Source: Blastobasis lacticolella
Lineage: Eukaryota > Arthropoda > Insecta > Lepidoptera > Blastobasidae
DNA length: 64,000 nt
Assembly: GCA_905147135.1 (NCBI GenBank)
Contig: LR990060.1
Location: forward strand, 7,580,001-7,644,000
Direction: 5' to 3'
Part shown: positions 1 to 11,149 of the stretch, piece after piece
How positions within the stretch are numbered: position 1 is the first letter of the stretch
How the letters are laid out: the number at the start of each line of letters is the position of its first letter
Program-made: the position numbers and the translations under genes
The notes under the pieces: generated by a model
Database searches by the model: none
Seen by the model: only the letters and a program-made list of their open reading frames with translations
What the model was told of the DNA's origin: nothing

Positions 1-400
1 ATTCATGTACCTGGCTAGTGCCTGCTAATCATTTTTATGCTCATAGCACCGCCCATACAAAATATATTTGTTACGTTTATAAGTCCCAAATACTCAACAG
101 CACGTATCCATTCAGTGATTACACAGTAATACGTACTGTGTAATCGCTTCACACCTGATATCTAGGCCGCATCACTGCCGCGGAATGTGACAAAGTAGGA
201 GAAAACTGGTCATATGTCTGTCTAAAAATGTAACAGAAATTGTTAGGGTTATTTTGAGTACACTGATTTTTTATTTGTTAATTCAAATTACTTGAATTTT
301 TCGCGAATTTCTGTGTATATGTTTTTGTGAGATTTAAAGTGGTTAAATCAATCAGGGATAAGTTAAATCAGGAATAGGACATCTAAGGAAGCCTCAGATA
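1..400. other. AT-rich non-coding DNA
   Basis: I see no gene, RNA or recognisable repeat here apart from short AT-rich tracts. Confidence 0.5.
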
Positions 401-402
401 CT

Positions 403-522
403 ATTGGTTGTGCTCTTGCCCGGGGTCCGCCTTGACTCTAGAATTGGGTAAATCAGGTAATAGTGGAGGGACTGCCATCTGTTAACAGGGGCATCGGACC
501 AGATTGGATCATGGTTAAAAAT
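403..522 (-). mobile_element. fragment of tRNA-derived SINE (family S2)
   Basis: It matches the distal part of the SINE seen more fully at 21,665-21,962 and 39,070-39,372: a CCCGGGGTCCGC start, a 'gactgccatctg' block and 'ccagattggatcatgg'. The tRNA-like head is missing. In this family the tRNA-like head reads on the minus strand of the copy. Confidence 0.6.
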
Positions 523-2040
523 ATTGTTCTACCCTGTAAACCTATATCTTGAATCACAGTATCTATTTTTGAAAGTCGCATAAAAATCCACCCGAAAAAA
601 AAATTTTTTTTTCTTTTTATATCATTTATTATTTTCACATTTTTCAAAAAAAAAACTTATATTACTAGAATTACGTAAAAAACCAAAGAGGTTTGTGACC
701 GTAACATAGCAATGAGGCTGGTGAGTTAAGCGTACATACATGCGCATATATGTGTATAGTGTATAGCGAATTTGATTTATACTATTTACATATCGTCAGA
801 CATCATATTATGTTATGTTATTTCATTTAGGCGCACTTCAAGAGTCAACCGCACGTTACCACTTATGTAAATAAAGAAAACCTAAGTTGGTACTTTAATA
901 TTAAGATGATAACACAAACAAATAACACAAATACGTATAATTTTATACTTTCTCCTCTTCCACTTAGGTAATAAACTTACTTGTGAGCATAAAATTCGAA
1001 TTTAGTCTCATTTCTTACATCGCAGTTTTCAATTATGTAAAACAATACAGAACCCTCATCGAATAAAGTTACTTCTTTACGCTTTTTTACATTGGAATGC
1101 ATTCGCGGTCACCTAGCGTCTAATTTCCTTTACATAATGTGTCCAGTATAAGTGTAGATGGTAGAGGCGTAGGTAATTTGTTTGTGATTATAATTACGCT
1201 AGTCATTATATAATTATTGCAAAATCATTGTTATAACCGGGATCTGGATTGCCCTACATGTGTTTATACAGCATGCCTCTGTAGGTAACAAAATCTGTCC
1301 AGAATGACGTGTCTTATTTGGTTATGGAAATTATATATGTAAAATGGATAATTTGCAGCAGTATTAATCAAAATTCACATTCTAAATGCTTCTTACATAA
1401 TTCAAGTCATCCATACACAATACACGTAGCGTGATTGGTACGGCAAGTCGTGATTTTAGGTATTGTTTGTTCACCAAATAAGACAAGTCAGACTGGAGAG
1501 ATTATATATATTTAATTTTATCGACAACAACGTCCCATCGGCTCTCGAGACTATTCAACCAGTCTCAGTCCTCATCCGAAGGCTTAGGCCGCATCGTCTC
1601 TTATCAACAGGTAAAATGACGGTGAAATACCTGTCTAGTCTAATAAAGAAAACTAGTCGAACAGAACAGCCAGACCTTAAAAAAGAACGAATTAAGTCCA
1701 GTCGCTAGTTAAATCAAATCAAATTTACGTGCATCCATGTATAGGTCTTACAAGGTATCAACATGTTCGTACTAATAGTACATTATTATAAAAATATTTG
1801 GTAGAGAGGACAACATATTTAACCCAATTTATCTCAAGGCAATTTTTGCAAAACATAGTAGTGAAAATAATAATATTCACTACCATGTACTAACTTATTA
1901 CCTATTCTTGCAGACATTTTTAATCCATTCTTATATAACTCGTAGCTTAGACTCGCTACTTGCTAATCGCTACCATACTCTACGTATACCGTAACTATGC
2001 TTACATAACGCTACGTTCACGCGTGTGTATCTCGTCCGCT
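523..2040. other. gene-free AT-rich stretch with a decayed LINE tail
   Basis: There is no convincing coding sequence. At about 1,530-1,650 a stretch contains 'gtgaaatacctgtctagt', resembling the degraded LINE C-terminus seen again at 42,262-42,360. The rest is unremarkable AT-rich DNA. Confidence 0.4.
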
Positions 2041-2140
2041 GCATGGCCAATCGCCGTCATTAGCTGTTAATAACCAATTACACGGCGGGAGCGGCGTGAC
2101 GTCACGGGAGCTGATCAGCTGACACTGCGCTTTAGGGCTA
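2041..2140. promoter_or_regulatory. promoter-like GC-rich island with CCAAT boxes and a CRE
   Basis: A 100-bp GC-rich patch in AT-rich surroundings carries GGCCAATCG, a second CCAAT (ACCAATTA), the palindromic CRE core TGACGTCA, and GATCAGCTGA with an E-box-like CAGCTG. No coding exon is recognisable on either side, so any target transcript is unknown. This is inferred from motif clustering only. Confidence 0.35.
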
Positions 2141-2194
2141 GTGCACATTTTCTTACTTTAATATAAAATTAATATACCACAATACATTCTGGCA

Positions 2195-2430
2195 GAGTAG
2201 AATAGCACCAACCCCGTACATTCGTGGGTGTCGTACAAGGCGACTAATGTTTTCGAGCAAAAGATCTAGACACTCCATAGGCTGGTAAATGGGCAGCAGC
2301 GTTTTCCATAGTTATATTTATAACACTGCAGTCTCCAACCTGCCTACCTAGCGTGGAGATTGTGACAATAACCTCATTCGTTGGTGAGGCTCTTACTCCA
2401 GCAGTGGACTCTTATGGGCTGTGATGATGA
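2195..2430 (+). mobile_element. LINE 3' end, repeat family C
   Basis: It shares 'aaggcgactaatgttttcg', 'ggctggtaaatgggcagcag' and a tail 'gggctgtgatgatgatg' with copies at 6,485-6,705 (+), 7,090-7,210 (-), 18,375-18,520 (-) and 44,480-44,605 (+). The trinucleotide (ATG)n tail is typical of RTE-like LINE 3' ends. Confidence 0.6.
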
Positions 2431-2606
2431 TGTCATTTGGAAACCATGCAGCGTGGGTCCTCCCACTAGGTGGACCGATGACCTGGTAAATATCGCAGGC
2501 ACCAGCTGGATGCGGAAAGCACAGGGCCGGCCTTTGTAGAGATCTCGGGGAGAGTCCTATGGCCCAGCAGTGGGCGTCTTCCGGCTGATATGTTGACTTG
2601 TTGAGA
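2431..2606 (+). mobile_element. RTE-clade LINE 3' end
   Basis: The DNA matches the C-terminal coding end of the RTE copy at 24.3-24.85 kb: 'aggtggaccgatgacctgg', 'agctggatgcggaaagc', 'cccagcagtgggcgtcttc'. It is 5'-truncated and carries an in-frame stop, so it is dead. Confidence 0.75.
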
Positions 2607-2809
2607 AATATTTGCCCACTTTATTTCATTAGGGTCATGGTCTACTTATATAGTAGAAGGTTTCTTGGTCTGCAACAGAACCGGAAAGGATAAAGACCAC
2701 CTGCAGGATATATCTTTTTGAGGCTACATTAGTTATTATTTGTAGGAGGAATATGTGGCCTAGCGCGTTGATGTCTTTTGTATGGAAGAAATGCATCGTC
2801 ATGTCGTCA

Positions 2810-3031
2810 TCTTTAGATAATACAAAACAAACTCGCTTCTCTCCATCTGTATCTATGTACGCTTAGATCTTTTAAACTACGCAACAGATTTTATTGCGGT
2901 TTTCAACATTGGATAGAGTGATTCAAGTTGACTACAATCAAGTTGACTAGTTGATTCAGATTTATACGCAAGAAAAAAAGTGTAGGTAGGGATAGGACGC
3001 CACGCGAACGAAGTCGCGCCGTGTCCACTAG
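2810..3031 (+). mobile_element. short non-autonomous Helitron
   Basis: It begins with TC after an A and ends with CTAG before a T, as lepidopteran Helitrons do, with a GC-rich near-terminal block GCGAACGAAGTCGCGCC. Sister copies sit at 16,279-16,475 and 40,767-40,964. It encodes nothing. Confidence 0.6.
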
Positions 3032-3032
3032 T

Positions 3033-3180
3033 TTTTTTTTTAATGTCTTACGCTAGGCAAACAGGCAAGCGGGCCACCTAATGGAAAGTGGTCACCACTG
3101 CCTATAGACATTAGCAACACCAAGAGTATCGCCAATGCGTTGCCCACCTCTATAACACGTTGCTCTGGCAGCAAGAAGGC
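3033..3180 (-). mobile_element. LINE 3' end, repeat family A
   Basis: A poly(T) start is followed by 'ggcaaacaggcaagcgggcc', 'acctaatggaaagtggtcac' and 'agcaacacc'. This is the reverse complement of the commonest repeat in the window. Better copies (6,235; 12,640; 31,985) show that the unit is the C-terminus plus 3' tail of a LINE protein. Confidence 0.65.
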
Positions 3181-3515
3181 AATCTTTATAATGGCGGGTC
3201 ACAGTATACTTGATAATGCTATTCGATTTACTGGTGAAGCCTATCCTAATGGATAGAGAGAGCTTAACACTGTGTTTGAAGGTCGCCGAACGCCGACTGA
3301 ATCGATCGACTCTAAAGATACAATCTCCATCGATGGCCTGTAAAGTGTAGGTACAGAAATGTAATGAACATAAATTCGCATCCAATGGCCGAAGACTGGA
3401 CAATATTATGGTCAATACAGATATGACATTGCGGCATCGGTTACAAAATTTAGTTGAGACTACAGCCTGATGACAAGCTTGTAGTATGACAATGCGATGA
3501 AAATGTCTTTAATTT

Positions 3516-3668
3516 TAGGTTTTTTTGTTCTTATCGCTTGCCTTGGTTTACAAGTGAGTATCCCGCTATGTCGACGCAGTTGAATGCGTCATTCTCACGG
3601 GATTCTCACATGCAACTGCGTCGAAATATCGAGCTACTCGTAAGCCAAGCTACGCGATAAGAAACCTA
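3516..3668. mobile_element. palindromic MITE-like element
   Basis: The ends are TAGGTTT and AAACCTA, and the long arms pair imperfectly: 'ttcttatcgcttgccttgg' against 'ccaagctacgcgataagaa'. 'tcgacgcagttg' and 'caactgcgtcga' lie further in. A half copy is present at 20,418-20,475. Confidence 0.6.
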
Positions 3669-3729
3669 AGAAATACTTTCGGTTTGTTTCATCCAGTAGG
3701 TAACCTGACGGAAAGTGATCACCGCCGAT

Positions 3730-3840
3730 TTCCCTCGCCGTAAGAGCGTCTGTTAGTGTTCAACTAATGCACAAAAGGTAACTCAGAAAAAAAGGCATTT
3801 GTATACAGTCATATTTGGTACTCACCGACGCGCTTGCCAT
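3730..3840 (-). mobile_element. SINE family S2 fragment, head end
   Basis: It holds 'gtaagagcgtctgttagtg', 'taactcagaaa' and 'caccgacgcgc', the minus-strand tRNA-like end of family S2. Confidence 0.55.
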
Positions 3841-4160
3841 GACACCACTGTCTCTTTAAAAAATATTCATACTGATACTTATACAGTATACTTATACTTC
3901 ACTTCTCTCGAATATCCATTATGATGATTTACTTGATCAAGTAATTAGCACGTTGACAAGTAAAGTGACAGGTGCCACTAACATATCTGATCCGAAACGT
4001 ATCCGGTGACGGTGTCGCTGTTATTGGCAACAACATTACATTTCAAAATGGCGACGCTTAGTCCTAGTTTTGGCCGCCAACTAGCTACTGTCCGATCAGT
4101 TTCAACCGGTGTAGTTGCTCAGTTTACTTCTCAACTATGCTAATCATTTACCAATATAAA

Positions 4161-4586
4161 ACTAGTAACAGACGTTCCGTATTGACTGGAGCCGACCAAT
4201 CGTCAGTTGCATTTGATACTAATCTTTACACAGTATGATATAAAGCCGCTTTTTTGTGCGAGGGACGTGGTCGGACGAAGGTCGGTTCGACTTTGTTTTG
4301 TACATCGCAAGGATTAGTATCGACTGTAACTAACTTGGTCGCGAACTGTGCTGTTCCAAAGGAAGTTATTCCCATGCACACTAAGGTTGTGGAACAAACT
4401 ACCAGGAGAGGTTTTCCCTGGAGAGTACAACATGGAGTTCTTCAAGAATGGGGTTAAAAGGTTTTTACGTGGTCAGCAACGCGTGGACGATGCCCCTGGT
4501 ATTGCAAACGGCTGCGGTGACTGCTTACCATCAGGCAGCACGTAAGCTTGTTTGGAATAAAAAAAATTGGAGCGTCTGTTACTAGT
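4161..4586. mobile_element. MITE (family M1) split by a LINE 3' end
   Basis: Terminal inverted repeats ACTAGTAACAGACGTTCC (4,161) and GGAGCGTCTGTTACTAGT (4,569-4,586) bound the element. Its interior up to about 4,331 follows the intact copies at 37,060-37,298 and 61,793-62,034. A family-B LINE end ending in an A-run lies at about 4,332-4,565, so the LINE landed in the right arm of the MITE. Confidence 0.65.
4332..4565 (+). mobile_element. LINE 3' end, repeat family B (protein C-terminus)
   Basis: The frame at 4,348 reads LRLWNKLPGEVFPGEYNMEF followed by FKNGVKRFLRGQQR, the typical C-terminal end of a CR1/Jockey-like LINE reverse-transcriptase protein. It is followed by a short 3' tail and 'aataaaaaaa'. 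Related copies lie at 15,388, 30,440, 31,340, 33,585 and 53,592. Confidence 0.7.
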
Positions 4587-4589
4587 TTA

Positions 4590-5484
4590 AACCAGTCATT
4601 AGACACTTGTCTCGAATGTAGACACACTTTCGCCACTCATTGATCTCAGATGTAGTTGCGAATGTAAACGCGGTAGACAGAGCCTCATTAAATTCACGTT
4701 GCATATTTTGTTTGGCAAATTGAATCGATGTCCGTATAATGGTTTCATCATGTAACCTAATTCACAAGTAAGTGTGTATCAATCTTCTATATAAATAAAG
4801 ATCAATTTACCGAATATATGTATGCACAGTTACTGGTTATTCCTTTTTCCCATTTCTTTGATGTTACATTATTTACTACCCTCATTGACTACCCGCATTT
4901 TGGACGAAGCATTATTGTAAATTACATTGTGTTGACGGTTGTATTATTATTTAATGATATTGATATTTGTTGACATTAATATATTTTATAATTGAAATGT
5001 ATTACTTATTTTACAATAAATGGAGAAGAATATATTTTTGTATGCACATAACTCCACACATATTTGGTTAATTGTTTTATTGTTGTGTTTGTAAGTATCA
5101 GGATAAGGTTTGTATGAAAGAAAATGTTTAAAAATGTACGGATAGGGATAGAGAGGTGTAGAGTCCAATTGAAACTATGCCAAGTAGTCGTGAAAAACTG
5201 TAATTTTAAATAATTGCTCTTAAACTATGCCTCATTTAAAAATATCTTAGTTAGTGAAATGATTTATAGTCTCGTAGTGAGATTGAAACTACAAATAGAC
5301 ATTATTTGGCATATGTAAACAAGAACTAATGAGTTATTCATAAAATAATTTTAAATATTTTAATTAGTCATGCCTAATTATGCTTAATTATGTATTACTT
5401 TTTGTTTATTTTAACTGAAATGCACTTACAACATTGTAGAGTTTTGTTTCCGTTAAGTTAATATAATTCAGATTGTGTATTTTT
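4590..5484. other. gene-free AT-rich stretch
   Basis: There are only short chance ORFs of up to 60 codons with low-complexity composition. No repeat family or RNA gene was recognised. Confidence 0.5.
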
Positions 5485-5745
5485 AAGTGATTGCCAGGCT
5501 AAAGTGGCAGTGGACAGGGAACATAGCTCGAAGAACAGATGGCCGATGGGGCAGTAAAGCTCTCGAGTGGCGACCACGTGCCGGAAGACGCAGCGTGGAC
5601 AGGCCTCCCACAAGGTGGACCGACGACCCAGTAAAGATCGCAGGTACCAGCTGTATGCGGAAGGCACAGGACCGGCTTTTATGGAGAACTCTGGGTAAGC
5701 CTATGCCCAGCAGTGGGCGTCTTTCGGCTGATATGAAGATGATGA
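5485..5745 (+). mobile_element. RTE-clade LINE C-terminal fragment
   Basis: The frame reads IARLKWQWTGNIARRTDGRW, then RPPTRWTDD and SCMRKAQDR, the conserved C-terminus of RTE endonuclease/reverse transcriptase proteins. It is nearly identical to 24,590-24,820. A Trp-to-Cys change and a final frame shift mark it as dead. A GATGATG-type tail follows. Confidence 0.8.
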
Positions 5746-5841
5746 TATTTCCTTATCATGCACTTCTGTCAACAGTTAACTACCCAAAAAGGTTGCCTGG
5801 AAGAAATCGCTTTAAGCGATAAGGCCGCCTGTTGCTTCTCC

Positions 5842-5940
5842 TGCTGTTAATTTAAGTTACCCATTGTATACTTTTGATTGTGCAATAAAGCGTTATTCAT
5901 TCATTCATTCATTCATTCATTCATTCATTCATTCATTCAT
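5842..5940 (+). repeat. LINE tail ending in (ATTC)n microsatellite
   Basis: An AATAAAG sequence runs into about eleven uninterrupted ATTC units at 5,895-5,940. Simple-repeat tails like this are usual at lepidopteran LINE 3' ends. Confidence 0.7.
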
Positions 5941-6057
5941 GATGATTTTTAAGTGACGTCAGGTTTTGAGCACCCGTTATTTTAGTTCTGTTTTAAGCTG
6001 CTCACCGCTATTGCGATGTTCGTAAATGAAGAGTGGGCCGTCCTTTGTAATAAATGT

Positions 6058-6083
6058 TTTTTTTTCTTTCTTTCTTTCTTTCC
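6058..6083 (+). repeat. (TTTC)n microsatellite
   Basis: A poly(T) tract is followed by four TTTC units. Confidence 0.7.
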
Positions 6084-6234
6084 ATACGTATCAGAACATA
6101 AGGTTCATTCTGGCTTGCCACACATTTATTACGACGGTATAATCACAGCGTACGCGTGTGTTCTCGAGTGTGACCGCGGCACTATGTAGCTTGCCCACTG
6201 ACACATAAGTTTTGCAACTATGAAACCATCATTG

Positions 6235-6475
6235 GTGGCTTTAGTTCTTCTGTCGAACAAGAACAACCATTAGAGGAAAAAAAATTAAACACACTATGTT
6301 TCGTTTGGAATATGTCATGGAATCGTTCAAGAGGTATATTAGAGGTATCCTTATAGGCGGACAACACATTGATAGCGCACCTGGTGTTGCTGATGTCCAT
6401 AGGCGGCGGTGAACACTTTCCATCAGGTGGCCCGCTTACCTGTTTGTCTGCCGTATTACATAAAAAAATGATCAA
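6235..6475 (+). mobile_element. LINE 3' end, repeat family A
   Basis: A frame gives YVMESFKRYIRGI, then APGVADVHRRR and a stop, followed by 'ccatcaggtggcccgcttac'. Comparison with 12,640 and 31,985 (ELPA..., FKRYI...) identifies the unit as a LINE protein C-terminus plus 3' tail. Confidence 0.65.
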
Positions 6476-6484
6476 CCCTCTCAT

Positions 6485-6705
6485 ATATTTATGTGGGTGC
6501 CGTACAAGGCGACTAATGTTTTCGAGGCAATTTTCTAGTCTCCGTAGGCTGGAAAATGGGCAGTAGCGTTTTCCATTGTTATATTTATAACACTACTATC
6601 AACAACCCGCCTGCAAAGCGTGAATATTATGGCAATAACGTTCCCTTTCATGAGAGAGGTCCTAAGTCCTGCAGTGCACTATTATGGGCTGTGATGTGAA
6701 GTCCA
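6485..6705 (+). mobile_element. LINE 3' end, repeat family C
   Basis: It has the same blocks as 2,195-2,430, including 'cgtacaaggcgactaatg' and 'ttatgggctgtgatg'. It follows a family-A LINE end directly. Confidence 0.6.
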
Positions 6706-7089
6706 CACAAAGAGCTACTTCCCCATGGCTACTAAATTCATTACCACAAACACAATCCACGAACGAAGTCAATGAAACACTAACATTATCTCTGTGTAAC
6801 ATCGTCATTTGGCAACATGGCTAATGCAACTTACTTACAATGAGCATTTACTTAATTACCGATTAAATTAAAAAGTTGCCTCCCAAAATTCGGCCACTGA
6901 TAACTTGAGCAACTTTTTCTTTATCGTCATTTTGAGGCTTGCACGCGATATTGTCCGAAATATCCTCTCTCCGAAATATCCTGTTGAAGTTGATTGTCGC
7001 ACTTTTGATATCAGATGGCACCATTTACCGGTCGTGGTCTGCCTCTGTCTGTGGGAGTTTCTTTTTTCTATATTTAAGCCAGGCATTTG

Positions 7090-7210
7090 ACTGCCATCTC
7101 ACCTGAATGCCATAATCACCACGCTGGGCAGGCGGGCTGGCGATCGCAGTGTTAACGCTGCTGCCTATTTTCCAGCCTACGGAGACTTGCCTCGAAAACA
7201 TTAGTCTAGT
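7090..7210 (-). mobile_element. family C LINE fragment, inverted
   Basis: It contains 'ccataatcaccacgctgggc' and 'ctcgaaaacattagtc', the reverse complement of family C. Confidence 0.55.
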
Positions 7211-7796
7211 TTGTAACTTTTAGCGGCTGTAATTCCGATGATTATATGAATTTTCGTCTATAAAATAGCTGAATTTTACGAAAGCTAGTAAAATCAATAC
7301 CTACCTTTAACACAGTATCAAAAATACCTTCCTCAGTTATAATAAAGGTAAATTGTTACCTACATTTTAATTTCAAGAAAATCATTTTAGTAATTCAGTT
7401 TTACTCAAAGACTAGCGTATTTACTGTAAAAAAATATCGTAAACATTGTAGTAATTTGCGTTAGCGAGTCTGATTTTCGCTGTAATTAAAATCAATTACA
7501 ACATGTACTTCACCGACTGGTTATTAGATACGCAAGTAATTTACTAATCCGTAACAAATGTAGGTACTATCACTTGCCTTACTTTATCTGCTACTGCGTA
7601 AGTTATTTAACACTCGACTGTTACATAATTCTTATTTGGAATAGGTACTCGTAGCTACTTCAAACACCTTATTACAGTACAGTCTGTTCCCAAACTGAGG
7701 TATGTATGAGGTGTCCATTTTTGAATGGCTCGCATCGGTTCGAACGGTTTTCAATTTTGATTTTCGATATGAAACATCCAAAATTATATAAATCAC
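7211..7796. other. gene-free AT-rich stretch
   Basis: Nothing coding or repetitive was recognised beyond simple AT-rich sequence. Confidence 0.4.
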
Positions 7797-7925
7797 ATTC
7801 ATCATCATATCAGCTGAAAGACGCCCACTGCTGGGCATAGGCCTCCCCCAGAGATCTCCACAAAAGCCGGTCCTTTGCTTTCCGCATCCAGGTGGTACCT
7901 ATGATCTTTACCAGGTCGTCGCTCA
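7797..7925 (-). mobile_element. RTE LINE 3' end, inverted
   Basis: It starts with the reverse of the (ATG)n tail (CATCATCATATCAGC) and runs through 'cgcccactgctgggcatagg' into the Trp-Arg-rich C-terminal codons of the RTE family. Confidence 0.75.
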
Positions 7926-8340
7926 GCTTTTACAGCCCATCTGATGGTAAGCGGTAACTGTCGTCCATAACATCTACGATTCATGCATTTGGGTTTCAGA
8001 CAACGAAAATGCAGAATCACAGGTGCGTTGTCACTGTGAGGGCTAACCAAGAAATACGTCTTGCCTGTAATTGCGCTGGCTACGTTATAATTCGAACCGG
8101 AACACAACAATGCAAGCATTCTTGCTGGGCGACAGAAATAGATAAGTCAATGGTGCTCACCCAGGCAGACTCCTCAGGCTTGACAGGGTCCTACCAGCAT
8201 TGTGCAAGTTTATTGAACAACAATTCATTGTTCAACAGTTTATTGAATTCAATTAATGAGTTAAGCTCGCCTTTGTACATCTCTGTTACTGTACTGTATA
8301 ATTATGTCATGTTTGTGTACAATAAAGATTAAGAACAATT
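7926..8340 (-). mobile_element. decayed interspersed repeat
   Basis: The blocks 'cagcccatctgatggtaagc', 'aacatctacgattc' and 'aatgcagaatcacaggtgc' recur in reverse complement at 28,150-28,390 in intron 4 of the epoxide hydrolase gene. The family is unidentified. Confidence 0.45.
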
Positions 8341-9089
8341 TGTTTCCCAATTAAAAACCACCAATATGCCTCAGACTGTACTTACTTACTTGTTTTTTTT
8401 TATACAACTAAAGTGGCAAACAAGCTTACTTACTTCTATCAGTAGTTTTATGACAGCTAACATGTGATGGCAATCAATCGACTTCTCGGTCGAGTCCTAT
8501 ATCGATTGCATAACTTTGAATTTGATACATTAACCACGAGAGTGACCCTTCAAAACATTTGTCATTGCTTAATCTGTGCCACTTCGTTGTGCTTATAAGT
8601 ACATATCTACAATAATACTCTAGCTAGTGCTTACTAGGTATCATACAAATATATTAAGTCTTGTAAAATGTTTGTATTTCGTCATTATAATTAACAGGCC
8701 GTAAAGTTCACGATAGCAATAATATTCATATATAAAAAGTATTTAAAGTATCGAACAAATGAAAATATTTTTCCTTTATTGACTACTATCAACTTATGTA
8801 TCAACCTAGTACTAACTTTCCATTTCATGTACCTAGCTACTCGTACAGCTGTTACTATAGTTACTAAAGTTTTCTACATTAGCCGAAGCAGACGAAATCT
8901 CATGCAACCTACATACTCACTGTGGTGATTGTAAAAAATGCAGTGTAACGAGAATCCGCATCTCCGTTACGAAATAGAAATAAACTGAATTTGTACGCAC
9001 CGCTCGTCGGCGCCTACGCATTTGCTATACTTTCATATTGGCTTAAATCGTCTCGTTACTAATTCGAGCCAGTAATTCATTTCATTTGT
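8341..9089. other. gene-free stretch
   Basis: I see nothing recognisable here. Confidence 0.4.
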
Positions 9090-9390
9090 TTTGTGGAGGT
9101 CGAGGAGGCTCACCTGCGATCTTTGGTCACGTGCTACGTAAGCCGCAACGTGGGAAATAGTTGCCTAAACTTGCCGGTACCAGGAAAGAGGTCCCGCGGG
9201 AGACCCAAGAAGCGATGGATTCGACATCGCTGAGTCGGACACGAGAGCCAACGGCTTACGACGTGAGGGTGCCGAAGATTGGGCGAAGTGGAGTAGAAAG
9301 AGCAGGAAAGCGGATCCTGGCAGAAGCCAAGATTGGCCCCACGACGAAGTTTTCCGAACACAGCCCAGTCCAGCTGCATTCGCCTCTTTA
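9090..9390 (+). mobile_element. decayed LINE reverse-transcriptase C-terminus
   Basis: It reads roughly as GHVLRKPQRGK... then KEVPRETQEAMDSTS..., echoing the 'GHVLRR... GRPKKRW' end of RTE-like LINE proteins, with several broken positions. Related relics lie at 12,345-12,515 (+), 13,835-13,965 (-) and 17,352-17,470 (-). Confidence 0.5.
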
Positions 9391-9884
9391 TTTATGTCAA
9401 CAGCTTTATTAAAGAAATTAATTTAGCCAATTTCGACATTAGGTAAGGAATTAAGGAATGACAAACTGCCTTTAATCGAAGCCTTCGCTGATGAAGTCGC
9501 TTGCAAAAGGTAGCGTAATAATGGTAGATAATAAATAATAATGCAATAATGATGATAATGCAATTTTCAGCGTCAAATATTCATATGGCGAAACAGTTGT
9601 TAATGTCGTTGTCTTTAAATGAGTCCACTGCTTGTATATTTTGAAGTAATACTTAACAGTGTATGCAGTGTAGGTATGGTGGAGATTGTTGTAGCAATGA
9701 AACTTCTTGACAGTAGGGGTGACGAACCATTGGAATATCGTCTTTATTAGGACGGTAATTCAGTTTTGTTATTGCATAATCAAGTACATTGATGGTAGTC
9801 GGACAATACACCCCGTAAGTGCACAGCAATATAGAGAGATGCCTACCTAATCGAATTACCTTTTTTCGGTGTATATATGTGACG
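9391..9884. other. gene-free stretch
   Basis: Only low-complexity AT-rich DNA, including ATAATAATG-like runs near 9,530, is visible. Confidence 0.4.
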
Positions 9885-10260
9885 ACTTGAGTGGTTCAGT
9901 TGGTTAACATGCCGGTCGCCACGCAGAGGTCCCAGGTTCAATCAATCCATCAATGTATTTATTGCTTTTACCCAATTCCCGGCAGATTAGAAATTGAAAT
10001 ATACTAGAGGTCTCTTCAGAGGCGAGCAACGCATTGGTGACTCCTCTGGTGTTGCTAATGTCCATAGGCGGCGGTAACCACTTTCCAACAGGTGGCCCGC
10101 TTGCCTGTTTGTCAGCCGTAAAACATTAGAAAAATGATAAAGTTTAGTTCCTGTTACGGGTCTGGGTGTGTATTAAAAAAATATCAGTTATTTAACACCC
10201 ATAACACAAGCTAAAGTAAGCAAACTTTGGGGCTTTGGGGCTAAGTTTGTAAGTCCAGTA
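9885..10260 (+). mobile_element. tRNA-derived SINE (family S1) with nested insertions
   Basis: An A-box-like region with 'cagttggttaacatgcc' and the start of a B box (GGTTCAAT) are followed by a body (AGAAATTGAAAT, 'tgttacgggtctgggt', 'acacccataacacaagc') shared with 11,150-11,345. A short foreign piece lies at about 9,940-9,971, and a family-A LINE end (10,014-10,134) splits the body. Confidence 0.65.
10014..10134 (+). mobile_element. family A LINE 3' end nested in SINE
   Basis: 'caggtggcccgcttgcctgt' and neighbouring blocks match family A. It interrupts the SINE between 'attgaaat' and 'gataaagttt'. Confidence 0.65.
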
Positions 10261-11149
10261 TTATTCATTTGTCATAGCATATTATTATATTATAATATTA
10301 TTATCTCTTTTTCTCGACTTTCGTCGGTGCTACCAGTCGTTATATGATGTATCGTCTCATCTTTGGTTGAACATAACCTCTTATTATTTTATATTATTAT
10401 AGCTGCCAAATCCCGGGCCTTTCCAGCTAAATCATCAGGCACTCACGCGCGGGACAATAACTGACTTACGATCAAGTAAGAGATATAAATAAAGTAAATA
10501 AGTAACGCTCTATAGAAAGTCCAAGCTGCCGGCAGCGCGAGTACGCAAGTGATCGATTCACGCTTGATCTTATCAATTTTAATTACTTACTTAAATAAGT
10601 ACTCACTGTGGCGATTGGAAGAAACACGAGGCCTTTTATCTTAGACCAACTATCTGGAAAGTACAGTATCTATCTTTTTAGGTAGACGTCGAAAGATATT
10701 TTATTTCTTTTACTTTCGGTTCTGTCCTAGGTATAATAATAATGATATGATATAACGTTTATTTCAAACATTTACACGAAAACAAGTTACACGAAGAAGC
10801 AATCATTTTGTTAAACAGTTTTCAAAAAGCGGAGCGACGCATAACTTAATATAAGTGTTACAATAATGGATCTTATTCTTTGAGCAATACATTCCACATT
10901 GATTTGCTCTCTTGCTTTTAGCTTCTGAATTTAATCAAATACTCTGTGTGTTAGTAACTTACTCTATAACTTTTCAGTTATCCCCTTTTTACTATCCCAG
11001 TAAAATCCCGGTAGAATTGTAATTACTGGAACCCGTGGTGGTGGCGTCTGGGCAACGCTGGGTCGCTGTTCGCCAGGCTCCAAAGGTGGTGAGCTGGACA
11101 TAACTTTGGTCGTATCCTCGAAAGGAATATTATTAGTTCAATCCTGACG
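10261..11149. other. gene-free stretch
   Basis: AT-rich DNA with no convincing exon or repeat assignment. Confidence 0.4.
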
